A stretch of 64,000 nucleotides of DNA from Otatea glauca (lineage: Eukaryota; Streptophyta; Magnoliopsida; Poales; Poaceae): the NCBI GenBank assembly GCA_036346275.1, contig CM070724.1, positions 51,399,038 through 51,463,037 on the forward strand, written 5' to 3'. The position numbers were made by a program, and so were the translations under genes. A model generated the notes under the pieces. That model had not been told where the DNA came from and did no database searches. It saw only the letters and a program-made list of their open reading frames with translations. Positions 21,154 to 34,446 of this stretch are shown here, one piece after another. How positions within the stretch are numbered: the first letter of the stretch is position 1; each line of letters starts with the position of its first letter.

Positions 21154-22999
21154 GCATGTGTTGCAAATAAGGAAGCTCATGCTTGCTTCTTATTGAATCT
21201 TAATCAATTTGGTTTTTACATGATGCTATGGATTTGCATGTGTTGCAAAAGGGAGATAGCTCATGTAATTTGGTTTATTTGGTTTTTGCATGGAGCTAAA
21301 ATTTGCATGTGTTGCAAAAGGTGAGAGCTCATGTATCAGAGTCTTAGCTTGTGACTTGATCATGTATTGATCATCACAAAGGTTAAGATAAGTTTATGAT
21401 TTGTGTTTGCAAAATGAGTTTTTGCAAAATATGGTTTAATTGAATCTCATTTTGTAGCATGTGAATAGGGTTTGCAAATATGTTTGCAAATTGGTTTGAT
21501 CATGTGTTGATCATCACATGGCTCAAAGATACGATCTTGATTGCTCTTGTTTGCAAGATTTATATTTGCAAAATGTGTTTTGCAAACTATTAGTGTTCAT
21601 GCATTTGATATTGGAGCATGTGATTAGAATTTGCAAATATGTTTTGCAAAATTGTTTTGATCATGAGTTGATCATCACATGGCTCAATATTTGATCTTAT
21701 CAACTCTCTCTAGATTGTAGTCACACTCTTGATCAAGTCTATGTGAGGGATTTCGAGAAATCATATTTTAGACTTGAATGACTACATTATAGTCTTTGTT
21801 TTTGTGATATTTAAAAATATCTATGGTCACTTAAATATTGAGAATAGGTGAATATTGTAGCCCTTGTGATAAGCTTCGCATAGAGTCTAAGATCACTTAA
21901 ATCAGAGTTCGGAGTAAAAAGTTACGAACGTTTTAGTGCCTGTAGCTGTGGTATGACTGATGTCACTCCGGTCATACCGGCTAGTGGTATGATCGGGGGC
22001 ACTTTGGCCTGATTTTTCCAGAACGCATGTTTATTAGCTCGAAAATTTTTGGAGCCCGGTATGACTGGACCTAATCCGGTATGACTGGATTTTCTGAGTA
22101 ACGGCTAGTTTTTACTAGCCGTTGGATCAAAGGCCGGTCATACCGGCCCTAGGGTGGTATGACCGGGTCTTCTGGGTATTTTTAATTATTTCTCCCTAAA
22201 CGGCTAGTTTTTCTTGTAGAGGCTATATAAGGAGCCTTGGGGCTGGCATTTGGTTATTGTTGGCCTTGTTGAGAATTTATGTGGTCTTGTGCATGTGTTG
22301 CATTCCCAAATTTGGTTCTTGAGCTAAGAGTGAGCTCTAATTGCATGTGTTGCAATTAGGAGAGGATTGAGTGCCTCTTGTGCATGTGTTGTACTTGAGG
22401 GAAGTCTTGTGCATGTGTTGCACTCGGTGATCACCATTGTACATGTGTTGTACTTGTTACTCTTGGTGTTTGCCGACACTGGCGTGTGGAGGCGTCATGC
22501 GCGGTGATCTTCTCAAGGAGATTATGAGAAGGCTCGGCAAAGTTGTGAATGTTGGAGCTCACCTACCCGGAGCGGGAAAGAGCTACCACTAGTGGAATTA
22601 AGAGCTCAATTCGTGGAGCCGGTCCAAAGAGGTTTGGGCTAGCCTCAACGTGGATTAGGGGAGATCGGCAAGTCTCCGAACACTATGATAAAACATCGAT
22701 GTATCTTTTTGTGTTTGCTTGCAAATCTCTGTTTATATTGTTGCAATTTACATTTCTAGAATTAAATTGCTTGATTGTCCTTAAGATCGTATATTCTTGA
22801 GTAGAGACATAATTAGTTAGTGCACTTAATGAGCCTAGTTGACTTAAGTTTTAATTGTCAAAACCCTAGTTTATTGCTTACGCATCTTTTATCATTTAGG
22901 TATTGACATAAGGGTTCTTAAGCGAGATTTTAATTAATCGTAGAAGAAATTTTTAAAACCATCTATTCACCCCCTCTAGTCGGCATCCTCGATCTTACA
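21154..22999 (+). mobile_element. SIRE/Maximus-like Ty1/copia LTR, remaining part
   Basis: This is AT-rich sequence with GCATGTGTTGCA repeated at least six times. Clusters of CCGGTATGAC and its reverse complement lie at 21950-22170, and a TATA box (GGCTATATAAGG) is near 22222. The downstream part has GAGCCGGTCCAAAGAGG, and the end CACCCCCTCTAGTCGGCATC...CTTACA is typical of these grass LTRs. No PBS (TGGTATCAGAG) follows at 23000, so it is a solo LTR or a truncated piece. Its left edge is at the gypsy junction. It may start at TGTTGC (21159), or the gypsy array may have inserted within it. Confidence 0.65.
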
Positions 23000-25182
23000 G
23001 ACTGACACGGTGCATGGTCAACCTTTGGGGAATAGCTACATGAGGGTGCAGATAGACTATATCCACGAAGGCTTTTTATCTCATTGCTCGAGTTCCCCCC
23101 AAATGAAGATATCACCAATCTCGGGCAAGCATGGATGTCGTTCATCAAGTAGCCCACGACGGGTATTGTACTGGTCAAGATAAAAATCCTCCGCGTCTTC
23201 TCGATCATTCCTTTATTGCAACATGTTACATATGCATGTGCTTCGTAGGTTTCTATCGTACCTGCGCCTACTCCTGCTCCCACCACCAAGATGAGTCCTA
23301 CGCAGAGTGCATAGCTGGCACGCAAAGGACTAGTACGACAATCACAGAACCACAGGAGGTCTTGGAGACTCTTTCTGTCAAGAAGGAAAAGCTGACAGAG
23401 GCTCCAGCGCCCCCTCAAATATAAGGAAAGCCCACTGTCCCGACCTCGAAGACTTCTTCCCAGAAAGGAAAGTCGGCAGAGGCCACAGAGCCACTTCAAG
23501 ATTTTAAGGGCTATGTATATGGAAAGCCCCTTTTGGCTGCCAGCAAATTGAATGCTCTAGGCAAGTGGACTCGCATGATCCATGGATGGTACATTGACAA
23601 GGTGAATGAAGCATAGAGTTGTGTTGACTTCAATGTAAGGTATAGAATGGGACATTTCCACCGCTACGAGCATGGGACATTCCCAGTCATTTTTGAGGAT
23701 ATATTCCATTTGTACTAACTAATAGCCATCAATATTTATTCTGTACGATCCTAGACGCTGTAATTATCGCACCATACTGCATGAGCTTATGACTTTTATA
23801 GGATTTTGCATTATGTTTTTTAACATTCAACACGAGTTGCAGGGCAATGAGGCAGCGAGCTGTGATGAGTCAATAACTAGTTGGGTTCGTCGACCCCGAG
23901 TTTGTGTCTGCGACCATGGCTAAGCTTCACTCGGAGTTCGTTGTCGGCTACATCAAGGGAGTATTGCATGCTGAGTCGAAGAAGGATTTCGTTCTATTTT
24001 CGTACCACAAGGAGTAATTAATACTTTACCCTTCAATTATTTGTATACACTTAAACTGTATGTGAACTTATTTCCTTGCACTACATACCATTTAATAAGC
24101 AACTATTGGGTTTTACTCATGCTCGCTTCGAGTGAAAACAAAGTCTACATTTTTAACTCGCTCGAGAAGAGACCGATGGCCTACACGATCAAGCCTGCTT
24201 TGGAGAAGTAAGTGCACTACTCTTACATAACACTTTTTGAATTTAACTACATTCGTTTTTTGACTCAATAGCATCTCTCCAATGTATGTAGGGATTTCTC
24301 ATCCTACGTCGTTGAAGGAGGGCCACATGATGACAAATAGGGCGACAAGCTGGAGTGTAAGTGCTTCAAGGTACAATGCCTAGCATATATAGGATTAATT
24401 TTTTTCTACATCTATTCTTCGTCTCTTAATTTCTTTTTCTTTCTTCACAGTGTCATCAACAGGACAGTGACGACCTGTGCGGCTATGTCATGCATCACAT
24501 GCTGCTCGTGGTCGACGGCGAGGACATTTTCCTTAAGGTATATTTACATACATAATAACACACTTAGCATTTTACATATAAATTTTAAAACTTAAATTAG
24601 TGCACTCATTTCTATTTTGCAGAAGATCGATATCTCCCAGAAGAGCTTACAAAGCAAAGAACTCAACAAATTACGAGACCACTTATGCCAATGGTATTGG
24701 GTAGAAGTTATATCGGAGGACGGTAGGTTTAGAGATCCTGAAGGCTCTTACTAGTCCATATGTAAACAATATTATATATGTGAACGCGATATGTATGTGT
24801 ACTGACTGTTAAGCATGTTTGTGTTCTATATTGTGAACGAATGTGATATGCGTGTTGTAATAAAGTGTTTGTGTTCTGTGAATATGATATGTGCATACTG
24901 TGTGTAATCTGTGCTGTGTGAATATGATATACGCATACTGTGTGTAATATGTGTTGTTTTTGGGAAGATGTACAAATAGGAAACAGCACACCGCTCATCA
25001 CTATCGGTTCTTAGAATGTCGGTTCTGAGCAAGAATCGATTGTGATGATGCATTTATCATAATCAGGCAAAAACCGACTGTGATAGTGCCGTCTTATCAC
25101 TGTCTAATGATTTTGTATCGTCACCAGAACCGACTGTGATGACGAAAAAGAACTGATTGTGATGTAAATTGCTATAGTAGTG
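23000..25182 (+). mobile_element. CACTA (En/Spm) element, 3' part
   Basis: The right end is GCTATAGTAGTG (25171-25182), the reverse complement of CACTACTATAGC. It is preceded by subterminal repeats of the type ACCGACTGTGATGA in both orientations (24998-25160). Inside is a degenerate Ulp1-type peptidase gene, cargo often found in grass CACTA elements. No matching CACTA left end is seen before 23000, so the left part is lost or lies beyond the nested retroelements. Confidence 0.7.
23887..24754 (+). pseudogene. Ulp1-like (C48) cysteine peptidase fragment carried by CACTA
   Basis: Exon-like pieces in order: FVDPEFVSATMAKLHSEFVV then GYIKGVLHAESKKDFVLFSY (23887-24018). Next come NYWVLLMLASSENKVYIFNSL (24100-24170) and a Gln/Cys part, CHQQDSDDLCGYVMHHMLLV (24440-24510). 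The last is QKSLQSKELNKLRDHLCQWYW, ending in a stop near 24754. In the family the pattern is HW...D...Q...D.CGY. Here the catalytic His is Tyr (NYW) and the Asp is Asn (FNSL), while the Cys remains. The protein would be inactive. Confidence 0.65.
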
Positions 25183-27235
25183 GTGGCTGTTGGATGTGAA
25201 GGTTTTTGTCGAGATGGGCAGCAAAAAGCGGCGATGAGGAGTAAGTCATCCGATGGATCGTACGTCTGGACAGTAGTATTTCTGGAAGAACAAAGATCGG
25301 CACTGAAGGAGCCGACGAGGAGCAAGAAAAGGCAGACAAGACAACCGTAGGCATGGCCGGCAACGAAGAAGAAGCAAATGATCAGAAGATCCGATCACAT
25401 CGACCGTAGGCCAGTAAATAAAAACGGATCCATCAATATATTAATTAATTTTCTTAACTTTGCATATGTCACCAATTAAGCGATCGAAATCCTTAAATTT
25501 CCCAATATCTAATTCCCTCGTCGTCGACCGTCCTGGCTCCATCGCATATCATCACTACTTGTTTATTTATCCTTTTTTTTCTTCTTAATTATCGTGCAGT
25601 GGACTAGACAATTGAACGTGTATCTCGACTCTCGAGTACACTAGACTTAGGCAGGCATGGTTAACCTCGGCACGCATGGCAATATGACAAATGTACGACC
25701 GGCCTTTTGCTTAATGTCGTGCTCAGCTCAGCTGGTACCAGTAGTCATCCATGCATACATATATGTTCTCTTCTCTTTGTTTCCAAAGTTGGTACCAGTA
25801 GTTATTTGCCACATGGCTCTCAGAATCAGAATGCTTCGGAGCTGCATGCGGACTACTGGATATGCTTCTTGTTGACGATGAATTCATTCAATAACAACGT
25901 TACAATTTCACCTTGGAATTGTATGTCCACAGCCACAATTAAAGAAAATGAAGAAAAAAAAAACTGTTACTACTGTATTCATAATGTAAAGTTCAGAAGA
26001 ATAATAATAAAAAAGAATGCTTCGGATTCAATGTACTCTAACCTATGTTGAGTAAACAACGTAAACACAGAAGCATCGCTCATCGCATATGCCATTTATT
26101 CCATTCCATCGACCAATTGCAAGCGTTGAAAATGTATTCCATTGCACAACTATGAAGCTAGGTTACACATCCAAAGGTAAGTTGACCTCACCCAAAATGT
26201 CTCCCCTTTTCATCGTTACCAGTACTTGGCCAGCCTCGAAATAACTGCAAACACGAGCACAAGAATGTGAGATTTTCTTTTGTCTAGACTGGATCATTTC
26301 AAAACCGCACACAAAATAGAGTACAGACCCATTACCAAAATCAAGCAAGGTATATTCCAAGTTTCCATCTGTGCAAGAAGAAGCCACGTCCTACTATTGT
26401 TGACTGAAGAGAAAAACAAACTAGTCGAAGCTAGCGGCCCAGCCGACACCAGCAGGAAACTTCTCAGAAATTGTCTTGGATCACGGTGTGAATGAATTGA
26501 AATGATCATAAATGTTTTGAAAATGGCACACGGGTAGTTTGTTTACCACTGCAACTTCCTCCCTCGGTCCCATAATATAAGTCTAAATCTCACCATATGC
26601 ATAGGCCAAGGAGAGACTCAATCTAATAAAAAGTTAATATCATTGGACCATACATACCCTTATTAATGGCATAATGCAACTACTCATCCATTTATTAACA
26701 TTAAAGAAGGGTATATAATACAAAATATGAGAGGTAATTCTATGTATCACTATTTGAAAGTTGCACAAATATAAAAGCATAAATGAATGGTAGACGTTGA
26801 TCACTTACCTCGTCGCTTGCTTTAAGATTTGTGCAATTTGTGTTGAGAGGGTGATGCGTAGAAGTACTGCTCTAGAAATATTGCAATAACTATACATCTG
26901 ATCTTCACAATTAACTTATACTGTGGAAGGGCGCTTTTCAGGAACGTGGACTTACACTGCGGGTACCAGACATACACAGCCAAAGAGCCCTTTTGTGATA
27001 GCACGATGCATCCAAACAAACCCCAGACTGAGGAAAACATGGAGCTTAATTTTGTGATAGCCTTTTGTTGCTTCATTCTTGCTTTTATCTGCTTGTCGCC
27101 TTTGCCTCCAACAGCAAGAAACTATAAGGGTACAGATAGATCGAGATTTTTCACTTATCTCGCCCCCGCGTAGTATCTCTCTTTTATAGAGTTTGCTTTT
27201 CTCTGGTGGTACGTAGTACTAAGTGTTCGTTGCAC
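25183..27235. other. Upstream region of gene 1
   Basis: No gene is seen. CTCCCTCGGTCCCATAATATAAG at about 26564-26586 resembles one end of a Stowaway/mariner-type MITE; the other end is not found. The segment 26755-26900 is similar to 45745-45860 upstream of gene 2. A possible TATA (CTTTTATAGAG) lies about 50 bp before the gene 1 start codon. Confidence 0.5.
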
Positions 27236-30200
27236 ATGGCTGTGATCAGCGCCCGCGCTTCTCCCCATTCATTGCCTTCTTCGTCTCCCTTGCCGCCGCA
27301 GTCCCCTCAGTCGTTGCCGCCGTCGCCTCAGCCCGACATCGAGAGGATGTTCATGCGCGGAGGGAGCGGGCGGTCAAACGGGGCTAGCAGACACACCAGC
27401 CTCAGAGAGATCGACGAGGAGGCTGCCGTTGCGGACGACGGCGGAGGAAAGCTCTACGTGGCCGTCGGAAAGGACCTCAAGGACGGCAAGTCCAACGTCC
27501 ACTGGGCAGCTCGGAACATCCTGCAGGGTGATCTCAAGCTTGTCCTGCTGCATGTCCACCAGCCCGCCGAGAGAATTATGACCGGTGAGTCATCAACTTT
27601 GTTTGAGTTGAATCAGCATCTCCCTGCCTTTTTCTATAGCCTACCTGGCAGAGGGTCATCTGCAAAGATATACAGATGAACTCATCAAGAACTTTACAAA
27701 TATAATAAGGTTCTGTTACTGCTTAATCGTTGTTTTCTGCCAACATTGCAATTAGTTCAGAAAGAAGTCTCCTCTACTGTAGGAAGATGAGCAAACTTTG
27801 CTCTTAATGGATTTGACCCACATCTCTTTGATCTTTTCTATTGTCTGTTTTACAGAGACTACATGCAAAGAATATATAAATGAACTTAACAAGAACCATA
27901 AGTGGTGTGTTGTTGCTGTATGTTTTTTGTGTTAATTGTTGTTGCTATCAGATAGTTTTAGAAAACACTCAACCATTTTCAATAAGTTTTAGAAATACTT
28001 TTTCCGATACATTATACAGGTCGCTCTGATTACATGTAGTGTTGACATATGTGCAGGATTATGCAAGGTTCATGCAAGCCAGCTAGAAGAAAAGGAGCTC
28101 AAAGCATTCAGAAAGATTGAGAAGGAGGAGATGAGCGAACTTGTGAACCAGTACCTGAATTACTGCAAAGTATTTATGAAGGTCGGTTAATTAATTTACT
28201 TAGGTCATGCGAAATAAAAAAAAGGTCATATGAAATCATAAAGTTTTACTTTACATGGTCCATTTATTAGTAGCTTAAGAGTGTCTGGTAAAAAAAATTG
28301 TATTTGTGTCAGGCCAGGTTAAGCTTCATTTAAAACAATTTGAATAAGAATGCCATCAGCTAATCATTAAAAAAAAATTCTAATACAAGATTCCATCTTT
28401 TTTTACAGATAGCGTAATATAATATTTACTTTTTTTGGCTTTTCTATTATCCGAAGATTCTCGTAGAAGCCTTTGCTTTTCTAGTCCGTCGATATAATTT
28501 TTTTTTTTTTTGCAAATTTAGCCCCCTTCCAAATAAATTTGCAAAAATAGTCCCCACCTCGACCGCGGAAGGCATGGCAGGCGTACCGCAGCAAGGTTTC
28601 CTATCGAGCTCCTCTTCCTCGACAGGATTGTACCGATCAAATCACTTTAATTAATCACTTTTATTATTTAATCACTTAATTAAGTCACTTAATTAATCAA
28701 ACACCTTATGTACTGAGGTAGGTATGCTCGGCAAGTCCCTGTTGTCGAGCGCCTACTGCATGACTGGTGACCTGTTGAGCCCAGAGCTACGCTTATGCGA
28801 TAGACTGTGCTGCCATGGCTGTTTCTGTGGTAGGGAACGGGGCTAGTTTTGCTAATTTGTTTGCACGGAAGCTAGATTTGCAAGAAAAAGTGTGTCGGGG
28901 GTTTGTATTATATGTCATCTCACCAAAATAGCAAATTTACAGGTACAAGCTGAAATTCTGGTGATTGAGAAGAACAACGCTGCAAATGGCATTATAGAGC
29001 TCATTGATCAGCATCGCATTACAAACCTTGTCATGGGAACCTCTTCCTTCTCGACGTATGCAGAGATGCAATTATTGCTTCTTTATAATGAGGCTTGATT
29101 ATAAATCATACATCTTTTATTCCTAACTGCAGTGTTTCTAGAACCTAGATATCAAAGCACCATCTGAGTTATGCAATTGAACGCTCATTATTGTGCATGC
29201 AAATTTATTGATTGCTGCATCTATGCATTTGCCACGCAAACAAGTAATGTAACAAGACAGGCATTAGAATTGAGAAGAAGTCAAATGCGTCCCTTAAACA
29301 ATGCCTTTTGTAACAAAATCCAGCTTCCGGCATTTTTCTTTCTAGAGTATTTCTTACTTGGCAACTGGCAATCACAAGAAGACATTGAACTTCCTACAAG
29401 AAAAGTATGATTTTTTATTAGTTATCAACCTGCCTAAACTAGATCCTCACAAAAAAAAATGTCGAAACTAGAGGTCAGCTCTTCCATTTAATGTAAAATA
29501 TTGTTATTTATATTGATAATGGATCTTTCGTGAGCAGGAGGAGGCAAGTACCTAGATCAAGAGTTGCATCCATGGTGCATCAACAGGCCAAACCGTATTG
29601 CCATATCTTATTTATTTGCAAAGAGGCTCTTGCTTGCTCTAGGTAACCCTTCATGCATCCCTGACCATGAAGACAATATTATACAGCATTTGCTATTTCA
29701 ACTCAAGCAATTACTCATCATTATTTTAACTTGATAAAAGAACGGTGTCATGGTCCTTTATCACTTTTTAGGGAAGCCAATCAGGATTCTACAAAAGCAG
29801 ATTCACCCCGAAGCAGCTCTGTGAGCTCTCTGTCAGATCAACATGAGTTCCCTGCAAGATCAGTGTCATTGCCACCAGGGCATCCTGGTTACATAAGCTC
29901 TCCTGATCAACAAGTCCTTCCTCGACGATCAAACTCAGTTAGTCACCCCTCGTTGGGATTGATAGCAAACAATGTGAAGATGTCGCCTGTAGCAGTACAC
30001 TCGACTGATTTGGCACCCAAAAATTGCTCTCCGAACTCCGGTCACCGAAGCACTGGAGAGTCCTCCTCATCAAGTCTGAAGGAATTGGATAGTATGGATG
30101 GATCACCAGCACCAGTTTCAATTGTCAGCTCTGAAGAGCACCAGCATTCCATGGTAAGTAACATTGGATTGAACAGAGTTCTCTAAGCACAGCTGTATGG

Positions 30201-32891
30201 CCACTTGCCAAAATAACAGCTGGAGTAGTGTTAAACGGAAATCAACTACTCTGTCATGAAAAAATGAATATGTCATATATAGCAGTACCATGAAAATGTC
30301 GTATATAGCAGGACATACGTGCATTGAGTAACAACAATGTAGATGAAAGCAAGACATCCACACTACATGAATGTCAACATTCTCAGTTTCCAACCCCCAA
30401 ACCCCAAGAGGCTCTGGTCGATGCTAGACTGTGTTCATGGCCGTGGTCATACTCCTGCAGTAAAGCCTTCGGTTCAACAGCATTATGTCAAAACTCCCCT
30501 TTGCTAAAAACTTAAATTGTACTATCTTACTCTATCATCCATGTACTACAAAGGTCACTAGAAGAATTGGTTGACTAGTGAAAGTCTTTGTTTTTGGTCT
30601 CAATTTTGCAAAAAATATTTATGGTAGTAGGACAACACTTTGATATTTATTGGACTCAAAGCAAACCATTATCTTTTATAGGTGGAAACTGGCATACAAA
30701 ATGAAGTGTTTGAGCAACTGCAGCAAGTTCGCAATGAGCTAGAGCACTCAAGAAAGGAAGCATCTGAGGGCCGGCAGAAAGCCGAGCGAGAGCTGTTTGA
30801 AGCTTCTATGAAGGTATGGCATTTGTTATGCCTCATTTTCATTAATTTTTCCATTATTCTTGCTTTATCATACTGTTTTCTACTCATTGTTTTCTCTAAA
30901 TACAAGCAATTATTTTTTTAGAAATTCCCTGTGCCAGAAAGGTAAATGCAAGCATTCTTTCTTAAATGGTAAGGGCACTTTTCATGTATCCAAATCATTT
31001 TATTGCAGTTCAAAGCACGGGAGAACTCACTCCGCAAAGAAAAATGGGAGGTAGAGGAAAGACTGACCAGAGAAAAGGCTAATCTCGAAAAAGAGCACCT
31101 CCAGATATACAATGAGCTGCAGAAGGCAAATGAGCAAAGAGCAGAACTTGAGAACAGGCTTATCCAGACAAACTCCCTGATGGAAGAGCTCCAACAACTG
31201 CAAGCAGAGCTGCAACGTGAGAAAGATGATACCCTAAGAGAAGCTGAAGAGATGCACAGAATAAACAGCAACATCATATTTGGCTTTACTTGTGAAGTTG
31301 GATTGACAGAGTTTAGCTACACAGAGATCAAAGAAGCAACCGACAACTTCGATGACTCCAATGAAATCGGACATGGTGGATGTGCAAGTGTCTACAAGGG
31401 TTTTCTGCGTCATACTACTGTGGCTATAAAGAAACTCAACCGTGAAGGCATAATAGGAGAGAAAGAGTTCAACGATGAGGTAATCTGTAAGGTTATCACA
31501 TGAGAAAAGAGTAAAAAAATATATGTATCTAAATCTGTGATTTGCCTATATGTTACAGGTAGAAATTCTATGTAGGATGAGGCATCCGAACCTTGTCACT
31601 CTCATAGGGGTGTGCAGGGAGGCCAAAGTGTTGGTTTATGAATTCTTGCCAAATGGAAGCCTAGAGGACCGTCTCCAATGCAAGCACCACACAGAGCCAC
31701 TCTCATGGAAAATGCGTGCCCGAATTGCTGCCGACATCTGCACAGCACTAATCTTCCTCCACTCCAACAAACCGAAAGGCATCGCCCATGGTGATCTGAA
31801 GCCTGACAATGTCCTTCTTGACGCTAACTTTGTAGCCAAGCTGGGGGACTTCGGGATTTCTCGTTCCTTAAATCTGACGAACACCACCATCACCCCGTAC
31901 CACCGAACAAGCCAAATAAAAGGCACATTGGGATACATGGATCCGGGGTACATTGCTTCAGGGGAGCTCACCGCGCAATACGATGTCTATTCATTTGGAG
32001 TCGTACTGCTGCGATTGCTAACTGGCAAGAGCCCCCTAGGCCTTCAGAACGAGGTGGAGGCAGCCTTGAGCAATGGAGTCTTCCATGAGATATTCAATGC
32101 CTCTGCAGGGGAGTGGCCTCCTGAGTACGCTGAAGAGTTGGCAGGCCTAGCTCTGAGATGTTGCCGCTATGACAGAAAGGAGCGCCCTGATCTTGCAAAG
32201 GAGGCCTGGGGTGTCCTGCAAGCTATGATTAGTGGACCATCATCTTCTTCAATGCTCTGTCCAGGAAATAGAAGTGAGGCACCGTCATATTTCATCTGCC
32301 CAATGACACAGGTCAGCTACGGCATATAAGGCATTCGATTAACACAAATTTCAAATCAGCTCCATTTTGCTGGCTTTAATAATTTTCATAGTACTCAGCA
32401 TAAATAGAGTAGATGATAAATAAAATCTCCATCTAGTCAACATGGTTAACAAATCAGAGAAGCCAAGCAATTGAACCATGTAATGCCTTGTGTCACACCA
32501 ACTATTATTTTGTGTTTACCTGGTTAATCACCTGCAGCCTTTACAATTCAGTCAGATATAAAAAAAAAATATTTGCTCTCAGGACTTCAGGTAGGTGACT
32601 TGTATCATCATTGAACTCCATATTTGTGCTATTACTGTTATATTTCAAGTAATATTGAATCCATTCTTAAAAACAAAATCCCGAATCCTTGAAATTTTTC
32701 AGGAGATCATGAGGGATCCACACATTGCTGCCGATGGATTCACATATGAAGGTGATACTATAAAAGACTGGCTTCAAAGGGGACATAAAATGTCCCCTAT
32801 GACCTACCTCAGTTTCACTCACCATGAGTTAACTCCCAACAATGCCCTTCGTTTTGCAATTCAAGAATGGCAACAGAAAGAGCAACAGTGA
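27236..32891 (+). CDS. Gene 1: USP-like / protein kinase / U-box protein (PUB32/33-like E3 ligase)
   Basis: Nine exons: 27236-27584, 28057-28181, 28943-29055, 29538-29642, 29772-30153, 30682-30813, 31009-31479, 31559-32311, 32703-32891. All junctions are GT-AG and in phase, giving about 872 residues. Residues about 60-240 are a universal-stress-protein-like domain (LYVAVGKDLKDGKSNVHWA...LVLLHVH...RITNLVMGTSS). A Ser-rich linker follows, then a coiled coil (exons 6-7), then a kinase with IGHGGCASVYKG, VAIKK, HGDLKPDN and GDFG. The C-terminal U-box starts at PSYFICPMTQ and contains DPHIAADGFTYE. Catalytic residues are present; HGD in place of HRD makes it a non-RD kinase. The start is the first in-frame ATG (context ACATGGC). 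By family it is a cytosolic or membrane-associated E3 ubiquitin ligase; substrates are unknown. Confidence 0.9.
28510..28883. repeat. Inverted-repeat MITE in intron 2 of gene 1
   Basis: The ends are imperfect inverted repeats of about 40 bp. TTGCAAATTTAGCCCCCTTC on the left matches the reverse complement of the right end, TTGCAAATCTAGCTTCCGTG. AATAAATTTGCAAAAATAG on the left then pairs with AACAAATTAGCAAAACTAG. The centre holds an AT-rich run of ATCACTTAATTA units. The left end abuts a long T run, so no target-site duplication can be assigned. It looks like a Mutator-like MITE. Confidence 0.65.
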
Positions 32892-34279
32892 TTTTAACTG
32901 TCTACGTGGTTTGTATTTTGTCATGTTTGTGAAGTGAAGCAAATGGTTCTAAGTGTGTGCGTGTGTGTTATAGGGAGTTTTTTTTCCACTTAAGAAGCTA
33001 TTACTTTATCTGATTTTGGAGTCAAGAAATAAAAAGTGATGTACATACTGTGAGGCTCACGCGCTTTGGATGAACTTACATGTAACTTGACTAGGTCCAG
33101 GTTGAATGATAAAAGGAACTGGACCCACCTGTCAATTGATGTATGTACACATTCTTCCTCTCCCCCCTTTTTTTTTGCAAAGTTAGAAGTTAGATTGGCA
33201 GCAAATCAGCAGAAGGATAAAGATAAACCAACATTTTAGATGGTTACTTAAGCGGGCAAAAGGCCATAAGCACAGATGGTTTCCAATACTGTGATTACTT
33301 CAGACATTAACTATTTTGTCTGATTTAGCTACAAATGCTGATGACGTTTAATACTTTGCATTTCTGCTTCTCTTCAAGAAAAAGAAAGAGAATGAAACGC
33401 TGCAATATCATGAAAATAGTGGTGCTTGACCATCTGCACTATCATATAAGTTGCTTTTCGGGGAAAGGGGATTGAGTGTGATTTCCTCATTGCCGTTTTT
33501 TTTACTTGAAGTTGTGATCACAATTCATAAACACGGGACGGGACACGGAAAAGGACTGTAGCATAACTTGTGAGTTACTAGTAGTTTAACAATAAAAAGA
33601 CGATTTATTGGCAACAAAGCCTCATGAGCCTCAGCTAGGCCAATGAGGAAAGTAGGAACAAGCTCCACAGACACAAGAGTAATAACGGGTTTTGAGAAAT
33701 TAGAGTAGAAATGTGCCAAAAAAAATGAAATGAAATAATTGGTAAGATGAGAACAGGAGGTCATGCCAACGAAAACTACTAGACTTTTTGTTGTTATGTT
33801 CCTTGAGTTGATCAAATACAAGGGCAGGGCATTCAAACAAACAGGTGGTGTGCAACAGCAACTCCTCGGGGCAACAAACAAGAGGAGAGGGGAGGAGAGG
33901 AGTAGTAAAACTCGTGGAAATCGAGGGCTCACTCGGCGCCGGCGGCGCTTTGCTCCACTCCACGGTGACGGAGCCGGGATAGATGGGTCATCCGATCCTC
34001 ATCCCCGGCGTTCACGTTTTATCCGATTCTAATACACTAGTTTACGATACAAGTACTTTTCAAATATGTGGTTTTGGAAGTTCAAATATATAGTTTTTTT
34101 TTATAGTTTATAAAGAAAACTATAGTTTTATGAAATTTACTCTAGTATCAGACTATTGCAGTAGATGGCAATAAATATTATATTTTGGCTAATCTACATA
34201 CTAACGATGTGATGGAATCCTTCTTTGGACTTGTTAACCTCTACTATTTGGAATGAAGTTAACCCTGTTTATTATCAGT
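32892..34279. other. Downstream region of gene 1
   Basis: This is AT-rich 3' UTR and intergenic sequence. A GC-rich patch at 33890-34020 encodes a short open stretch on the minus strand (ELLLHTTCLFECPALVFDQL) that I do not recognise. No other gene is visible. Confidence 0.4.
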
Positions 34280-34446
34280 GCTTGATGCAGTCTTCTGTGT
34301 GGGAGACCTCAATGACATTATGTACATTAATGAAAAGCAAGTTCCAATACCTATAATATATACTTCCCACTTGCGTTGTTTTCGTGCTCTCGTAAAAAAT
34401 ATAGATCTTATCGATCTTGGATACAATGGCCCTACTTTAAAGTAGA
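34280..34446 (+). pseudogene. LINE-type endonuclease fragment
   Basis: The translation CVGDLNDIMYINEK...CFRALVKNIDLIDLGYNGP matches the pattern GDFN...F...L..LG..G..YTW of the AP-endonuclease domain of plant non-LTR retrotransposons. It ends at a stop at about 34446. Only this about 55-residue piece is left. Confidence 0.6.

Noticed and set aside
22549..22800. 83-codon open frame
   Set aside because: Lies in the R/U5 part of the copia LTR.
22963..23499. 178-codon minus-strand open frame
   Set aside because: No recognisable domain; overlaps the copia LTR end and the CACTA fragment, whose better-supported coding reads on the plus strand.
24729..25053. His/Tyr/Thr-rich minus-strand frames
   Set aside because: They come from degenerate repeats of GTGAATATGATAT and GTGTAAT near the CACTA end.
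26163..26509. Minus-strand frames before gene 1
   Set aside because: Short, with no recognisable domain or gene structure.
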